This document shows positions 25,936-35,100 of a stretch of DNA of 53,937 bases, piece after piece; within the stretch, counting starts at the first letter, position 1, and each line of letters starts with the position of its first letter. Source of the stretch: an uncultured Bacteroidales bacterium. Lineage in GTDB: Bacteria > Bacteroidota > Bacteroidia > Bacteroidales > UBA932. The position numbers and the translations under genes are program-made. The stretch lies in the NCBI GenBank assembly GCA_944322925.1, contig CALUQM010000011.1:1-53937 (forward strand), read 5' to 3'. Below the pieces are notes generated by a model. It was not told the DNA's origin. It did no database searches and saw only the letters and a list, made by a program, of their open reading frames with translations.

Positions 25936-27705
25936 ATGTCGCAATATATCGTATCAGCCAGAAAATACAGACCGGACAGCTTTGAATCGCTTGTCGGACA
26001 GGAAAACATAGCCAGGACCCTCAAGAATTCCATCATGCGCGGCCAGCTTGCCCATGCTTATCTGTTCTGCGGACCGAGAGGCGTAGGCAAGACGAGTACA
26101 GCCCGTATTTTCGCCAAGACCATAAACTGTACCGATCCCGGACCGGATATGGAGCCTTGCGGGAAATGCGAATCCTGTCTTTCCTTCGCCGAGGGCCGTT
26201 CCTACTGTATCCATGAGCTCGATGCCGCTTCGAACAACGGCGTCGACGACATCAAGGCTCTGATAGATCAGGTGCGGATACCGCCCCAGACGGGAAAATA
26301 CAGCGTGTACATTATCGATGAGGTCCACATGCTGAGTTCGGCTGCCTTCAATGCCTTTCTCAAGACACTGGAAGAACCTCCGGCATACGCCATATTCATT
26401 CTTGCCACGACGGAAAAACACAAGATCCTGCCTACGATACTGTCGCGCTGCCAGACATACGACTTCAACAGGATTACGGTGGAAGGAATTGTCGGGAATC
26501 TCAGATCCATAGCAGGAAAGGAAGGAGTATCCATAGATGACGAATCTCTCCATGTAATAGCGATGAAGGCCGACGGAGCGATGAGGGATGCTCTGACTAT
26601 CTTCGACCAGACGGTCGCATTCTGCGGAAAGGAAGTCAGGTATGAGGATGTTATCAAGAACCTCAATGTCCTCGACTATGAATATTCTTTCAGCCTGACA
26701 GATGCTTTCCTTGCCGGAGACTATGCCACGGCTTTCCTGAAATTCGACGAGATTCTCTCCAGGGGATTCAATGCCCTGCATTTCGTAGCTGCCCTGAGTT
26801 CTCATTTCAGGGATCTGCTCGTCGCCAGAACGTCCGGCCTCAATGCTCTTCTCGAATTGCCGGACAGTCTGAAGAAACGTTACCGGGAACAGGCTGACAG
26901 ATGTTCCCTGCCTTTCATTTATGAGGCGATGAATATCACGATGCAGTGCGAGTCGTCGTACCGTTCAAGTATCAATCCGAGATTTCTGATAGAATTGTCC
27001 CTGATGAAGCTGAGTACCTTGTCGGGACGTCTTTCCGGTCAGGCGTTGCCTTCTAAGACCACCGTGCCGCAGGAACAGAAGGTACTCGCTGCCAGGCCGG
27101 AAATACGGCCGGAAAAGCAGCAGGAAAAACATCCTGGCAGACCTTCGGAAAAACAACAGGAAGCTCCTGCACCGGAGCCGGCCGGCAGGCCGCAGGTCAG
27201 GACGGCGGCAGAGGAGCCGCCCCGGCCGAGAAAGGCATCCGGAAGCAGGTCGTCTTCATTTTCCCTTCATTCCATGCTGCAGGATCCGGAAGGTCCGGGC
27301 GTGAAGGAGAGCAGGCAGGAAATGCCTTCCGGAGAACTTTCCGATGATGAAATTATGGCCAAATGGCAGGACCTTGCCGCAATGTATGCTTCGAAACCGC
27401 GTCTGAGCAATACTTTAAGCGCATCGAAACTTTCGATGTCCGGCAAGGACGGAGACCGTTGCCTTACTTTCAATGTTTCCAATGCGGCGCAGAAAGACTG
27501 GATAGAATCGAAGCTCCTTCATGAACTCGAAGGAAATTTCAGAAAAATCACTGGTGTGGGCAATCTTCTGCTCAGAGTGGATATAATACCTGAGGAGGAA
27601 CGGCCGCAGACCGTGTATATGCCGAGCGACAAGGCAAAGGACCTGATGGCCAGGAACGACGAGGTGAGAAATCTTGTCTCTGACTTCGGTCTCGATGTAA
27701 AGTAG
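25936..27705 (+). CDS. dnaX: DNA polymerase III subunit gamma/tau
   Basis: The clamp-loader ATPase that loads the sliding clamp and bridges replisome parts. The 589-residue protein has Walker A FCGPRGVGKTSTARIFAKT, a four-Cys zinc module (CTDPGP...CGKCESC), Walker B VYIIDEVHML and the SRC motif LSRCQTYDF. Domain III follows to about residue 365. A Pro/Glu/Gln-rich linker (about 370-450, with repeated PEKQQEK-type runs) leads to a C-terminal domain, so it is a tau-like protein. I see no obvious slippery A-run that would produce a separate gamma form. lptB follows 34 bases later. Confidence 0.95.
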   Translation: MSQYIVSARKYRPDSFESLVGQENIARTLKNSIMRGQLAHAYLFCGPRGVGKTSTARIFAKTINCTDPGPDMEPCGKCESCLSFAEGRSYCIHELDAASNNGVDDIKALIDQVRIPPQTGKYSVYIIDEVHMLSSAAFNAFLKTLEEPPAYAIFILATTEKHKILPTILSRCQTYDFNRITVEGIVGNLRSIAGKEGVSIDDESLHVIAMKADGAMRDALTIFDQTVAFCGKEVRYEDVIKNLNVLDYEYSFSLTDAFLAGDYATAFLKFDEILSRGFNALHFVAALSSHFRDLLVARTSGLNALLELPDSLKKRYREQADRCSLPFIYEAMNITMQCESSYRSSINPRFLIELSLMKLSTLSGRLSGQALPSKTTVPQEQKVLAARPEIRPEKQQEKHPGRPSEKQQEAPAPEPAGRPQVRTAAEEPPRPRKASGSRSSSFSLHSMLQDPEGPGVKESRQEMPSGELSDDEIMAKWQDLAAMYASKPRLSNTLSASKLSMSGKDGDRCLTFNVSNAAQKDWIESKLLHELEGNFRKITGVGNLLLRVDIIPEEERPQTVYMPSDKAKDLMARNDEVRNLVSDFGLDVK

Positions 27706-27739
27706 TGCAGGGTGCAGAATATAAAACAGATAAAACGAT

Positions 27740-28480
27740 ATGAAACTTCGCTGCGAGAATCTTGTAAAGAAATATGGAGTCCGGACAGTGGTGAAAGGCG
27801 TTTCCATGGAGGTGGAACAAGGAGAGATCGTAGGCTTTCTCGGTCCTAACGGAGCAGGGAAAACCACCAGTTTCTATATGATAACCGGACTTATCGTTCC
27901 CAATGCAGGCAGGATATATCTCGATGATGAGGATATTACAGGACTGCCGATGTACAAGCGCGCCCAGAAAGGCGTCGGATATCTTGCCCAGGAGGCTTCC
28001 GTGTTCAGAAGGATGACTGTTGAGAACAATATCATGTCCGTTATGGAAATGTCATCCTTTACCAAGGCGGAAAGGAAGGAAAGACTCGAATCCCTTATCG
28101 ACGAATTCAATCTGCACAAGGTCCGCAAGAGTCTCGGCATCCAGCTTTCAGGAGGAGAAAGACGGCGTTGCGAGATTGCGAGGGCGCTGGCTATCGACCC
28201 GAAGTTCATCCTTCTGGACGAACCTTTTGCAGGAGTCGATCCGATAGCAGTGGAGGATATCCAGCATATTATCGCCAAGCTGAAATACAAGAATATCGGT
28301 GTTATCATCACCGACCATAACGTGGGCGAGACGCTTGCGATTATCGACAGGGCCTATCTCCTGTATGAGGGCAACATTCTTCAGAGCGGGACTCCGGAGG
28401 AACTGGCTGCCGACGAGGAGGTCCGCACGAAATATCTCGGATCCACCTTTGTCCTCAAACGTTCCGCGGCAGTAAAATAG
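27740..28480 (+). CDS. lptB: Lipopolysaccharide export ABC transporter ATP-binding protein
   Basis: The ATPase of the LptB2FG complex, which extracts lipopolysaccharide from the inner membrane and drives it along the Lpt bridge. The 246-residue protein has Walker [12 protein letters not shown], the Q-loop region, the signature [15 protein letters not shown] and Walker [14 protein letters not shown], with the LptB-typical [13 protein letters not shown] segment. The length is as expected. No lptF, lptG or lptA is adjacent. The gene ends 15 bases before a long hairpin shared with the convergent efp. Confidence 0.95.
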   Translation: MKLRCENLVKKYGVRTVVKGVSMEVEQGEIVGFLGPNGAGKTTSFYMITGLIVPNAGRIYLDDEDITGLPMYKRAQKGVGYLAQEASVFRRMTVENNIMSVMEMSSFTKAERKERLESLIDEFNLHKVRKSLGIQLSGGERRRCEIARALAIDPKFILLDEPFAGVDPIAVEDIQHIIAKLKYKNIGVIITDHNVGETLAIIDRAYLLYEGNILQSGTPEELAADEEVRTKYLGSTFVLKRSAAVK

Positions 28481-28495
28481 TGAACGTAACAATAA

Positions 28496-28560
28496 AAAAG
28501 AGGGTGAAAAAGGGGAATTTCAAGCGTAACGAAGAAAAGTACCCTTTTTTCACTCTCTTT
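28496..28560. terminator. Bidirectional hairpin between lptB and efp
   Basis: The left arm (about 28497-28515) and right arm (about 28541-28560) pair over 18-19 bases with one mismatch and one bulge. The outer ends are A/T runs, giving a U-tract to each strand: CTTTTTTC and TTT for the plus strand, and a T-run after the arm on the minus strand. It lies between convergent genes and can stop both. Confidence 0.6.
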
Positions 28561-28588
28561 CAAATGTTTTTCCACGAAAAACGCGTGC

Positions 28589-29155
28589 TTATTTTACACG
28601 CTCTCCGTATGACCTGTCGGTAGTGTTCACCCTGATTTTCTCTCCCTGGTTGATGAAGAGAGGAACCATGATTTTCGCTCCGGTTTCGAGCGTAGCTTCC
28701 TTGAGCGCGCTTGTTGAGGCCGTATCGCCCTTGACGGCAGGTTCCGTGTAGGTGACTTCGAGCTCCACGTATGTAGGAAGTTCGCATGTCAGGCATCTTT
28801 CCTCGTCTGCAAGGAACATCATTTCCACATGCTGTCCTTCTTTCATCAGGTCTGCATTGTCTACCAGATCAGTGTCGAGATGTATCTGCTCGAAAGTTTC
28901 CTCGTGCATGAAGTTGAATCCGTCCTCATCCTTGTAAAGGAACTGGTATGGTCTTCTTTCAACATTGATTGTCTCGATCTTGGCGCCGGCAGTGAAAGTG
29001 TTTTCAAGGATACGTCCGTTTTCAAGGTTGCGGAGCTTCGTCTTTACGAAAGCAGGTCCTTTGCCCGGCTTTACATGCTGGAACCATACGATTGAGCATG
29101 GCTTCCCGTTGTAGTTGATGTAAAGGCCGTTTTTAAAATCAGCTGTTGTTGCCAT
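28589..29155 (-). CDS. efp: Elongation factor P
   Basis: Binds between the P and E sites and relieves ribosome stalling at polyproline. The 188-residue protein has the three beta-barrel domains of the family. The tip loop is VKPGKGPAF with Lys32 at the position that is modified in many bacteria; the modification system here cannot be told from this window. C-terminal OB domain motifs include VELEVTYTEPAVKGDT and TGAKIMVPLFINQGEKIRV. It has its own consensus promoter in the gap after ispH. Confidence 0.97.
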   Translation of the reverse strand: MATTADFKNGLYINYNGKPCSIVWFQHVKPGKGPAFVKTKLRNLENGRILENTFTAGAKIETINVERRPYQFLYKDEDGFNFMHEETFEQIHLDTDLVDNADLMKEGQHVEMMFLADEERCLTCELPTYVELEVTYTEPAVKGDTASTSALKEATLETGAKIMVPLFINQGEKIRVNTTDRSYGERVK

Positions 29156-29195
29156 ATAATTTACGTTTAAATGATTATGTCTTTAAAACCGGCTG

Positions 29196-29227
29196 CAAAA
29201 ATATAAAAACGGATTGTTTCTGCCAAA
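29196..29227 (-). promoter_or_regulatory. Promoter of efp
   Basis: On the minus strand TTTG (29227-29224), a 20-base spacer and TATTTTTG (29203-29196) match the -33/-7 consensus. Initiation near 29189 gives a leader of about 35 bases. It lies entirely in the 76-base gap between ispH and efp. Confidence 0.65.
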
Positions 29228-29231
29228 AAAC

Positions 29232-30173
29232 TCATTCATTATTATATGACAATATGTTATTGGCTATGTCTTCCAGCAGCCATTTGGGTGTGGATGCAGC
29301 CCCGCATACGCCGACCTTGTCGTCTTCCCTGAACCATTCCTTCCTTATTTCATCCGGAGTCTCTATGTGATAGGTGCGTATATTGAGCGATTTGCACCTG
29401 TCGCACAGGACCTTGCCGTTGGAACTCGCTTTCCCGGACACGAATATCAGGATGTCGTGCTCCAGGGCGAACTTCGAAAGTCTGGCATGCCTCGTGGCTA
29501 CCTGGGCGCAGATCGTATTGTGGACTGTCAGAAGCCCTCGTCCTGAAAATCTCTGCATCGGAAGTTCGTTTTCCTTTGCCATCATTTCTTCGAGCCTCGA
29601 ACAGATGGATGCATACTCCGCAGGGTTCTTGGTCGTCTGCGAAAAAATTTCGACATGCTTTTTGAGGTCTATCCTTTTCCCGTAAACGGCTTCCTCGAGC
29701 ATCTTCATGTTTTCTATTACGAGAGCATGACCTTCTGCCTGCCCTACAAGCCCCAGGACTTCGGCATGGCCGATTTTGCCGAAAATTATTATCTGGCCGT
29801 CCACTGTTCCGTCCTTGATTTTCGAATAGGCCTCCCTTATACTTTCCTGAAGTTTCAGGACTACGGGGCATGTACAGTCGATGATATTGAAATGCACCTG
29901 CCTGGCCTTGACATACGTCGACGGCGGTTCGCCATGCGCCCTTATAAGCAATGATTCTCCTCCGGCATCCTGCATTTCTTCAAGGTCTTCCTTGTCTATG
30001 GTGACAAGGCCCTTTGCTTCGAGGCGGGAAAGTTCGGCATCGTTATGCACGATGGCTCCGAGCGAATACAGCCTGCCCTCAGGTCTGTCGAGCTGTTCCT
30101 CTGCCTTCCTGATGGCCCTTGTCACTCCTGCACAGAATCCTGAATTTGCATCGATGTCGACACTGAGTTTCAT
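29232..30173 (-). CDS. ispH: 4-hydroxy-3-methylbut-2-enyl diphosphate reductase
   Basis: The last step of the MEP isoprenoid pathway, making isopentenyl and dimethylallyl diphosphate with a 4Fe-4S cluster. The 313-residue protein has the three cluster cysteines in DANSGFCAGVTRA (Cys14), DCTCPVVLK and the NTICAQVATRH region, plus the catalytic Glu region. The length is the family norm, with no fused bS1 domain. It follows cmk by 36 bases, a pairing seen in several bacteria. Confidence 0.96.
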   Translation of the reverse strand: MKLSVDIDANSGFCAGVTRAIRKAEEQLDRPEGRLYSLGAIVHNDAELSRLEAKGLVTIDKEDLEEMQDAGGESLLIRAHGEPPSTYVKARQVHFNIIDCTCPVVLKLQESIREAYSKIKDGTVDGQIIIFGKIGHAEVLGLVGQAEGHALVIENMKMLEEAVYGKRIDLKKHVEIFSQTTKNPAEYASICSRLEEMMAKENELPMQRFSGRGLLTVHNTICAQVATRHARLSKFALEHDILIFVSGKASSNGKVLCDRCKSLNIRTYHIETPDEIRKEWFREDDKVGVCGAASTPKWLLEDIANNILSYNNE

Positions 30174-30209
30174 AGTATGTCGTCTGTTCTACGAATATTT
30201 GGTTAAACA

Positions 30210-30929
30210 TTAAGCTTCCGCACTGCCGTCATTTCCCGGAGTACCGAATTTACGGGCAAGCAGCTCCTTCAGCCACACCATCTGCTCCTCGATAGTCATG
30301 TCCGAATTGTCCAGGACAATGGCATCATCCGCCTTTGACAGCGGCGAAGCTGCCCGGTTGGAGTCGATATAATCCCTGTCGGTCACGTTCCTGAGCACTT
30401 CGTCGAATGTTACGTTTTCCCCCTTGCCCTGCATCTCTTTCATCCTGCGCATCGCCCTGACATTCCTGTCTGCAGTCATAAATATTTTCAGTTCCGCATC
30501 CGGAAATACGGTGGAACCTATGTCGCGACCGTCTACGACTATTCTTTTTCCTTTCCCAAGGTCCCGGATACGTTTGTCGACATATTCGCGGACGACAGGC
30601 AAGGTCGCTATCGGGCTGACTTTTCCGGATACGCCCAATGTCCGGATCTCGTTTTCGATGCACCGGTCTCCCATGAAAGTCATGGTTTTCCCTCCGATAT
30701 TCTCGAAATGGATGTCCAGGGTTTTCAGGGCGGCAGCCAGTTTGTCCTCCCGTATGTTATTGCCGGAATCGATCAGTCCGTTTTCCATGGCAAACAGGGT
30801 CACGCCCCTGTAAAGGGCTCCGGAATCCAGATACAGGAAGCCGGATTCCTTTGCTATCAGTTTCGCAAAAGAGCTTTTTCCGGTAGATGAATATCCGTCT
30901 ATGGCAATGATTATGTCAGGTATCTGCAT
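30210..30929 (-). CDS. cmk: Cytidylate kinase
   Basis: Phosphorylates CMP and dCMP using ATP. The 239-residue protein has the P-loop GYSSTGKSSFAKLIAKESG (about 12-30), the CMP-binding insert and DGRDIGSTVFPDAELKIFMTA, with the lid region VTDRDYIDSNRAASPL. It heads the cmk-ispH pair. A -7 element lies 21 bases before its ATG. Confidence 0.95.
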   Translation of the reverse strand: MQIPDIIIAIDGYSSTGKSSFAKLIAKESGFLYLDSGALYRGVTLFAMENGLIDSGNNIREDKLAAALKTLDIHFENIGGKTMTFMGDRCIENEIRTLGVSGKVSPIATLPVVREYVDKRIRDLGKGKRIVVDGRDIGSTVFPDAELKIFMTADRNVRAMRRMKEMQGKGENVTFDEVLRNVTDRDYIDSNRAASPLSKADDAIVLDNSDMTIEEQMVWLKELLARKFGTPGNDGSAEA

Positions 30930-30949
30930 TTCCAGAAGTGTTAGCCAAG

Positions 30950-30957
30950 CAAAATTA
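30950..30957 (-). promoter_or_regulatory. Candidate -7 element for cmk-ispH
   Basis: On the minus strand this reads TAATTTTG, matching TAnnTTTG, and is placed for initiation near 30943, 14 bases before the cmk ATG. No TTTG is found at the usual -33 distance. Confidence 0.4.
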
Positions 30958-31043
30958 CAAAATTTTGTCGAAACTGGCAGAAAATGTCCGATATTTGTAT
31001 CTGCCAGCTGATTTTGTGAAACTTGCGAAAATAATCTGTTACA

Positions 31044-32192
31044 ATGAAAATACTTGTCATAGACGATGAAAGGGCCATAAGGAATTCCCTGAAAGAGATT
31101 CTGATGGATGAAGGATATGAAGTGGACGTTGCTGAAGACGGCATCGAAGGATGCGAGATGGCGGAAAAGGAGAAGTACAGCGTTATTTTCTCCGACATCA
31201 AGATGCCTAAAATGGACGGGATAGAGGTCCTTTCAAGGCTCAACGAGGCGGGGGTGGATTCAGCTGTCGTAATGATATCGGGACACGGAGATATCGATAC
31301 GGCAGTAGAGTGCATCAAGAAGGGAGCATTCGATTTTATTCAGAAACCCCTGGACCTCAACAGGATATTCATAACGATAAAAAACGCGACCGAGAAGGTT
31401 TCCCTTGTCAAGGAGACCAGAATACTGAAGAAAAAGGTCTACGGCCAGCAGATGATAGGGGATTCCGAGCCGATGCAGCACATAAGGGCGATTATCGATA
31501 AGGTGGCGCCGACCGATGCCAGGGTACTTATAATAGGGGCCAACGGTACAGGAAAAGAACTCGTGGCCAGAAGCCTGCACCAGAAAAGTCACAGGTCTTC
31601 CATGCCGTACATAGAAGTGAACTGTGCGGCAATACCGTCGGAACTTATCGAGAGCGAACTGTTCGGGCACGAGAAAGGGGCATTCACCTCGGCCATAAAG
31701 CAGCACAAGGGAAAGTTCGAGCAGGCTGACGGGGGAACATTGTTTCTTGACGAGATAGGTGACATGAGCCTTGCCGCCCAGGCCAAGGTCCTCAGGGTCC
31801 TGCAGGAGAAAAAACTTTCCAGAGTAGGTAGCGACAAGGATATTACCGTGGATGTGCGCGTGCTGGCGGCGACCAACAAGAATCTGAAGGCAGAGATCGA
31901 AAAGGGCAATTTCCGTGAGGACCTGTACCACAGGCTGAGCGTGATTGTCATAAACGTACCGTCCCTCGATGAAAGAAAATCCGACATTCCGATGCTCGTG
32001 GACTATTTCATAGATCAGATCTGCGACGAAACCGGGATGCCGAAACGGAAAGTGGAGCCGGATGCCATGCAGCTGCTTGTGGACAAGTCATGGTCGGGAA
32101 ATATCCGCGAACTCAGGAATGTCGTGGAGCGTCTTCTCATTCTTTCCGGCGACAGCATTACGGCTCAGGATGTCAGGGATTACGTGTATTGA
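31044..32192 (+). CDS. NtrC-family sigma-54 response regulator lacking a DNA-binding domain
   Basis: A 382-residue regulator: a receiver domain (1 to about 120; Asp51 in FSDIKMPKMDG is the phosphorylation site, with Asp7/Asp8 and Lys101) and an AAA+ sigma-54 activator domain (about 135-375; Walker A GANGTGKE at 165-172, Walker B TLFLDEIGD at 232-240). The sigma-54 contact loop reads GAFTSA (212-217) rather than GAFTGA. The protein ends just after the AAA+ domain (SITAQDVRDYVY) with no Fis-type helix-turn-helix, so it may act from solution or through a partner. Its 3' end overlaps the convergent NtrY-like kinase by 13 bases, suggesting a cognate pair. Confidence 0.93.
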   Translation: MKILVIDDERAIRNSLKEILMDEGYEVDVAEDGIEGCEMAEKEKYSVIFSDIKMPKMDGIEVLSRLNEAGVDSAVVMISGHGDIDTAVECIKKGAFDFIQKPLDLNRIFITIKNATEKVSLVKETRILKKKVYGQQMIGDSEPMQHIRAIIDKVAPTDARVLIIGANGTGKELVARSLHQKSHRSSMPYIEVNCAAIPSELIESELFGHEKGAFTSAIKQHKGKFEQADGGTLFLDEIGDMSLAAQAKVLRVLQEKKLSRVGSDKDITVDVRVLAATNKNLKAEIEKGNFREDLYHRLSVIVINVPSLDERKSDIPMLVDYFIDQICDETGMPKRKVEPDAMQLLVDKSWSGNIRELRNVVERLLILSGDSITAQDVRDYVY

Positions 32193-35100
32193 TCCTTTTC
32201 CTTGGGCAGCCTTACCGTGAAACTTGCTCCGCCGAGCGAGTATGATTTGCGGTAGAATATCTCTCCGTTGCATTTTTCCACTATGTTCCGGCAGATTGCC
32301 AGTCCCAGACCCGTCCCTCCGTTCTTGGTCGTGAAATTCGGAGTGAAGAGTCTGGCCTGGTTCTCTTCGCTGACTCCGGGACCGCTGTCGTCGAATACGA
32401 TGTCGTAGTATCCTTCTTCCGTGCTGTTTCTCAGGCAGATGAGAATTTTTCCGTGCTCAGCCCCGCCGGTATCTTTCTTCTGGATCTCAATCGCCTGGAT
32501 CGCGTTTGTGAGGAGATTCACGAACACGCGGATAAGCTGGGGTTTAGGAGCTTTTACAAATGCGTTCGGCATCCCTATGTACGAGATGTCTATGTCTTCC
32601 TTGTTGTCGAATATGACAAGCTGGTCCCTCAGGGTGGCGTCGAGATCGAGCAGCACCGGCTCCTCACTGTACAGTTTGGCGAAAGTCGAAAACTCGTTTG
32701 CGGTTTCAGTAAGGATGTCGATGTGCTCCAGCACGACGGCCGATACCTTGTCGAATTTTTCATCCCAGTTCGGGTCGTTCTTGTGCTTGAGCCTGATAAG
32801 CCGCTGGATTTCGAGTTTGATAGGGGTGAGCGGATTCTTGATCTCATGTGCTACCTGTCGCGCCATTTCGCTCCATGCCTTGTCCCTTTCAGCCTGGGCG
32901 AGCTTGCGGGTACTTTCAGCCAGGTCTGTCACCATTCTGTTGTAGGCATTGACGAGAGCCGAGATTTCGTCATTCCTGTCGTATTTGATTTTTTCGAGGG
33001 AGTGCAGGTCCGTCGACGACATCTTCTCTCCTATTTTTACCAGAGGTTTGAATATGGCATTCACTATCGTGGTGCTCAGAAGGACGGTTGCAAGCAGCAG
33101 GACAATGAATACGTTGATGATGATTGCGCTGTAGAAGAAGGCGTCGTGCCGGAATACGTAGTTCTGTCCTATGTACGGCGAGTTCAGGATGGCCACCATC
33201 ACTCCCTTGTCGTTGAAAAGCGGAGCGTACAGAGAATAGAAGGGGTGTCCGGCTATTTCTTCCCTGTTGATGAAGAAACGCTGGTTCCTGTATCTGATAT
33301 TGTAATATGCCTCCTGATTCATCCTTGTCCCCAGGATCATTTTCTCGAATATTTCAGGAGTCGTCGATCTGAACACCTTTCCTCCCGGGGTGTATAGCGT
33401 AATGTCGGACTTGGTCGTGTTCCTTATGTCCTCCATCGCGGCCGCAATGTCAGGGGAATTCAGGTCGTGCCAGTCTCCTGCAAGCCTTGTCTTGGTTTCC
33501 ATGAGGCTTTGCAGGGTGGTGATCTTGTTCGACATCATGTTGTACATGTTGGTATTGTTTCTCTTCGTTACAAAGGCGATGCTTGCGGAAGTCATGACTA
33601 TCAGCGTCACGAAGAGGGACAGGGAAAGTACGAAATTGATCTGCGATCTGTAATAATTCCTGAATGCAGCCTGTTTCCGTCCCCGTCTGACAGGGATCAG
33701 ATAAAGTATTCCGTACGTGAATATGATCAGGTAGGAAAAATTGATGAAGTAGGTAAGCCATGACCTCGTTGTCCTGGAGGTGATAATCACTTCATCGTCG
33801 GAAATCCTGTTGATGAAGTGGATATAGCCGTTTTCCCTGAAATGTCCTGTGCCGCGTTCTATCGCATCGGTAATACGTGTCCCGAGAATGGAAGGGTACG
33901 GATAATTCCCTCTGTTGCCGACAAGTTTTCCGGAGATGAATCTGGCATAGGAATAAAACGGAGGCAGACTTACGTTTCCTGGACGGGAATCCCTGCCGAG
34001 TATGTTCATGTAGCTGTTTTCGCCGAGATTGTCCTTCTCCTCTATTTCAAGGAACATGTGTACGACCCCTGTTTCGGTCGAATAATATATGAATGAGCCT
34101 ATGTAGCCGGAGTTGCCGAAATCGTCTTCGATGAACCGGAACCTGGAATTGTCGGCTATCGGGGTTCCCGATATGAATTTCCGGCCGAAATAGTCGAGGC
34201 ACGGGGTCCTTTCCCCGTTCGGTCTGAAACGGCGGCCCGGATTGTCCCTGCACAGGGTGGCGGTAACCGAATAGTCCTGGGAAATCCTGTAAAGATAGTT
34301 TTCGTTCAGCCTGTTGAGGATTGTCATGTCGCTCCTGTCAAGCTGGGACAGCGATGCGACAGCGGGATCGGATGCTATTTCATCTTCGATCGACTGCAAC
34401 TGGATTTCCAGAGAGAGATCCCTGTTTACTGCAAGCCTGTTTGTCAGCAGAATGAGCCTGTCCTGTTCTTTCCTGAATCCGAGAACGCCTACTGTTACGG
34501 TCAGATACAGTGCGCAGATGACTGAAAAACCGAAGAACCATTTTTTCGACAGAACATTATATTTCAACCCTGTCAGATCATGGACTGCCGGCCTGAGCAG
34601 CTGGAGAATCAGCATCATGCAGAACATGATTGCAATGTACGACACATAGACTACCGCAGAGTAGGCCGAAAGGTTGAACCACTGGTACAGCTCAAGCGTG
34701 AGGCTTGAGTTCATTATGAGACTTACGAGTGTAAGATGCACGTAAACTCCGGCCCCTGCGAATGTAATGATTATGAATGCGTAGAACAGTATTCTGATTC
34801 CGGGCCTTTTCGCGCCTGAAACGGCTGCCATAAAGGCTTTTCTTCCCAGATAGATGCAGAGAAGATAGCAGAAGACGAAACAGTTTACTATCATCAGTGC
34901 TCCGAAAGAGAAGAAGAATGCCCCGTCGGCGTATATCCCCGGGGAGAAAATCTCGAGAACATACTTCAGGCCGGATCCCCATCTGTACGACATGGCAGAA
35001 GCTGCGGCAAGCAGAAGTACGACAATTGGAAATGCCCTGACCGATGCGTGCTGCCAGTAATATGCAAGAAGTGATATGATGAAACAGGCAAGAGCTATCC

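Noticed and set aside
25936-27705. Programmed frameshift in dnaX producing a gamma form
   Set aside because: No A-rich slippery heptamer followed by a stem-loop was seen in the linker region.
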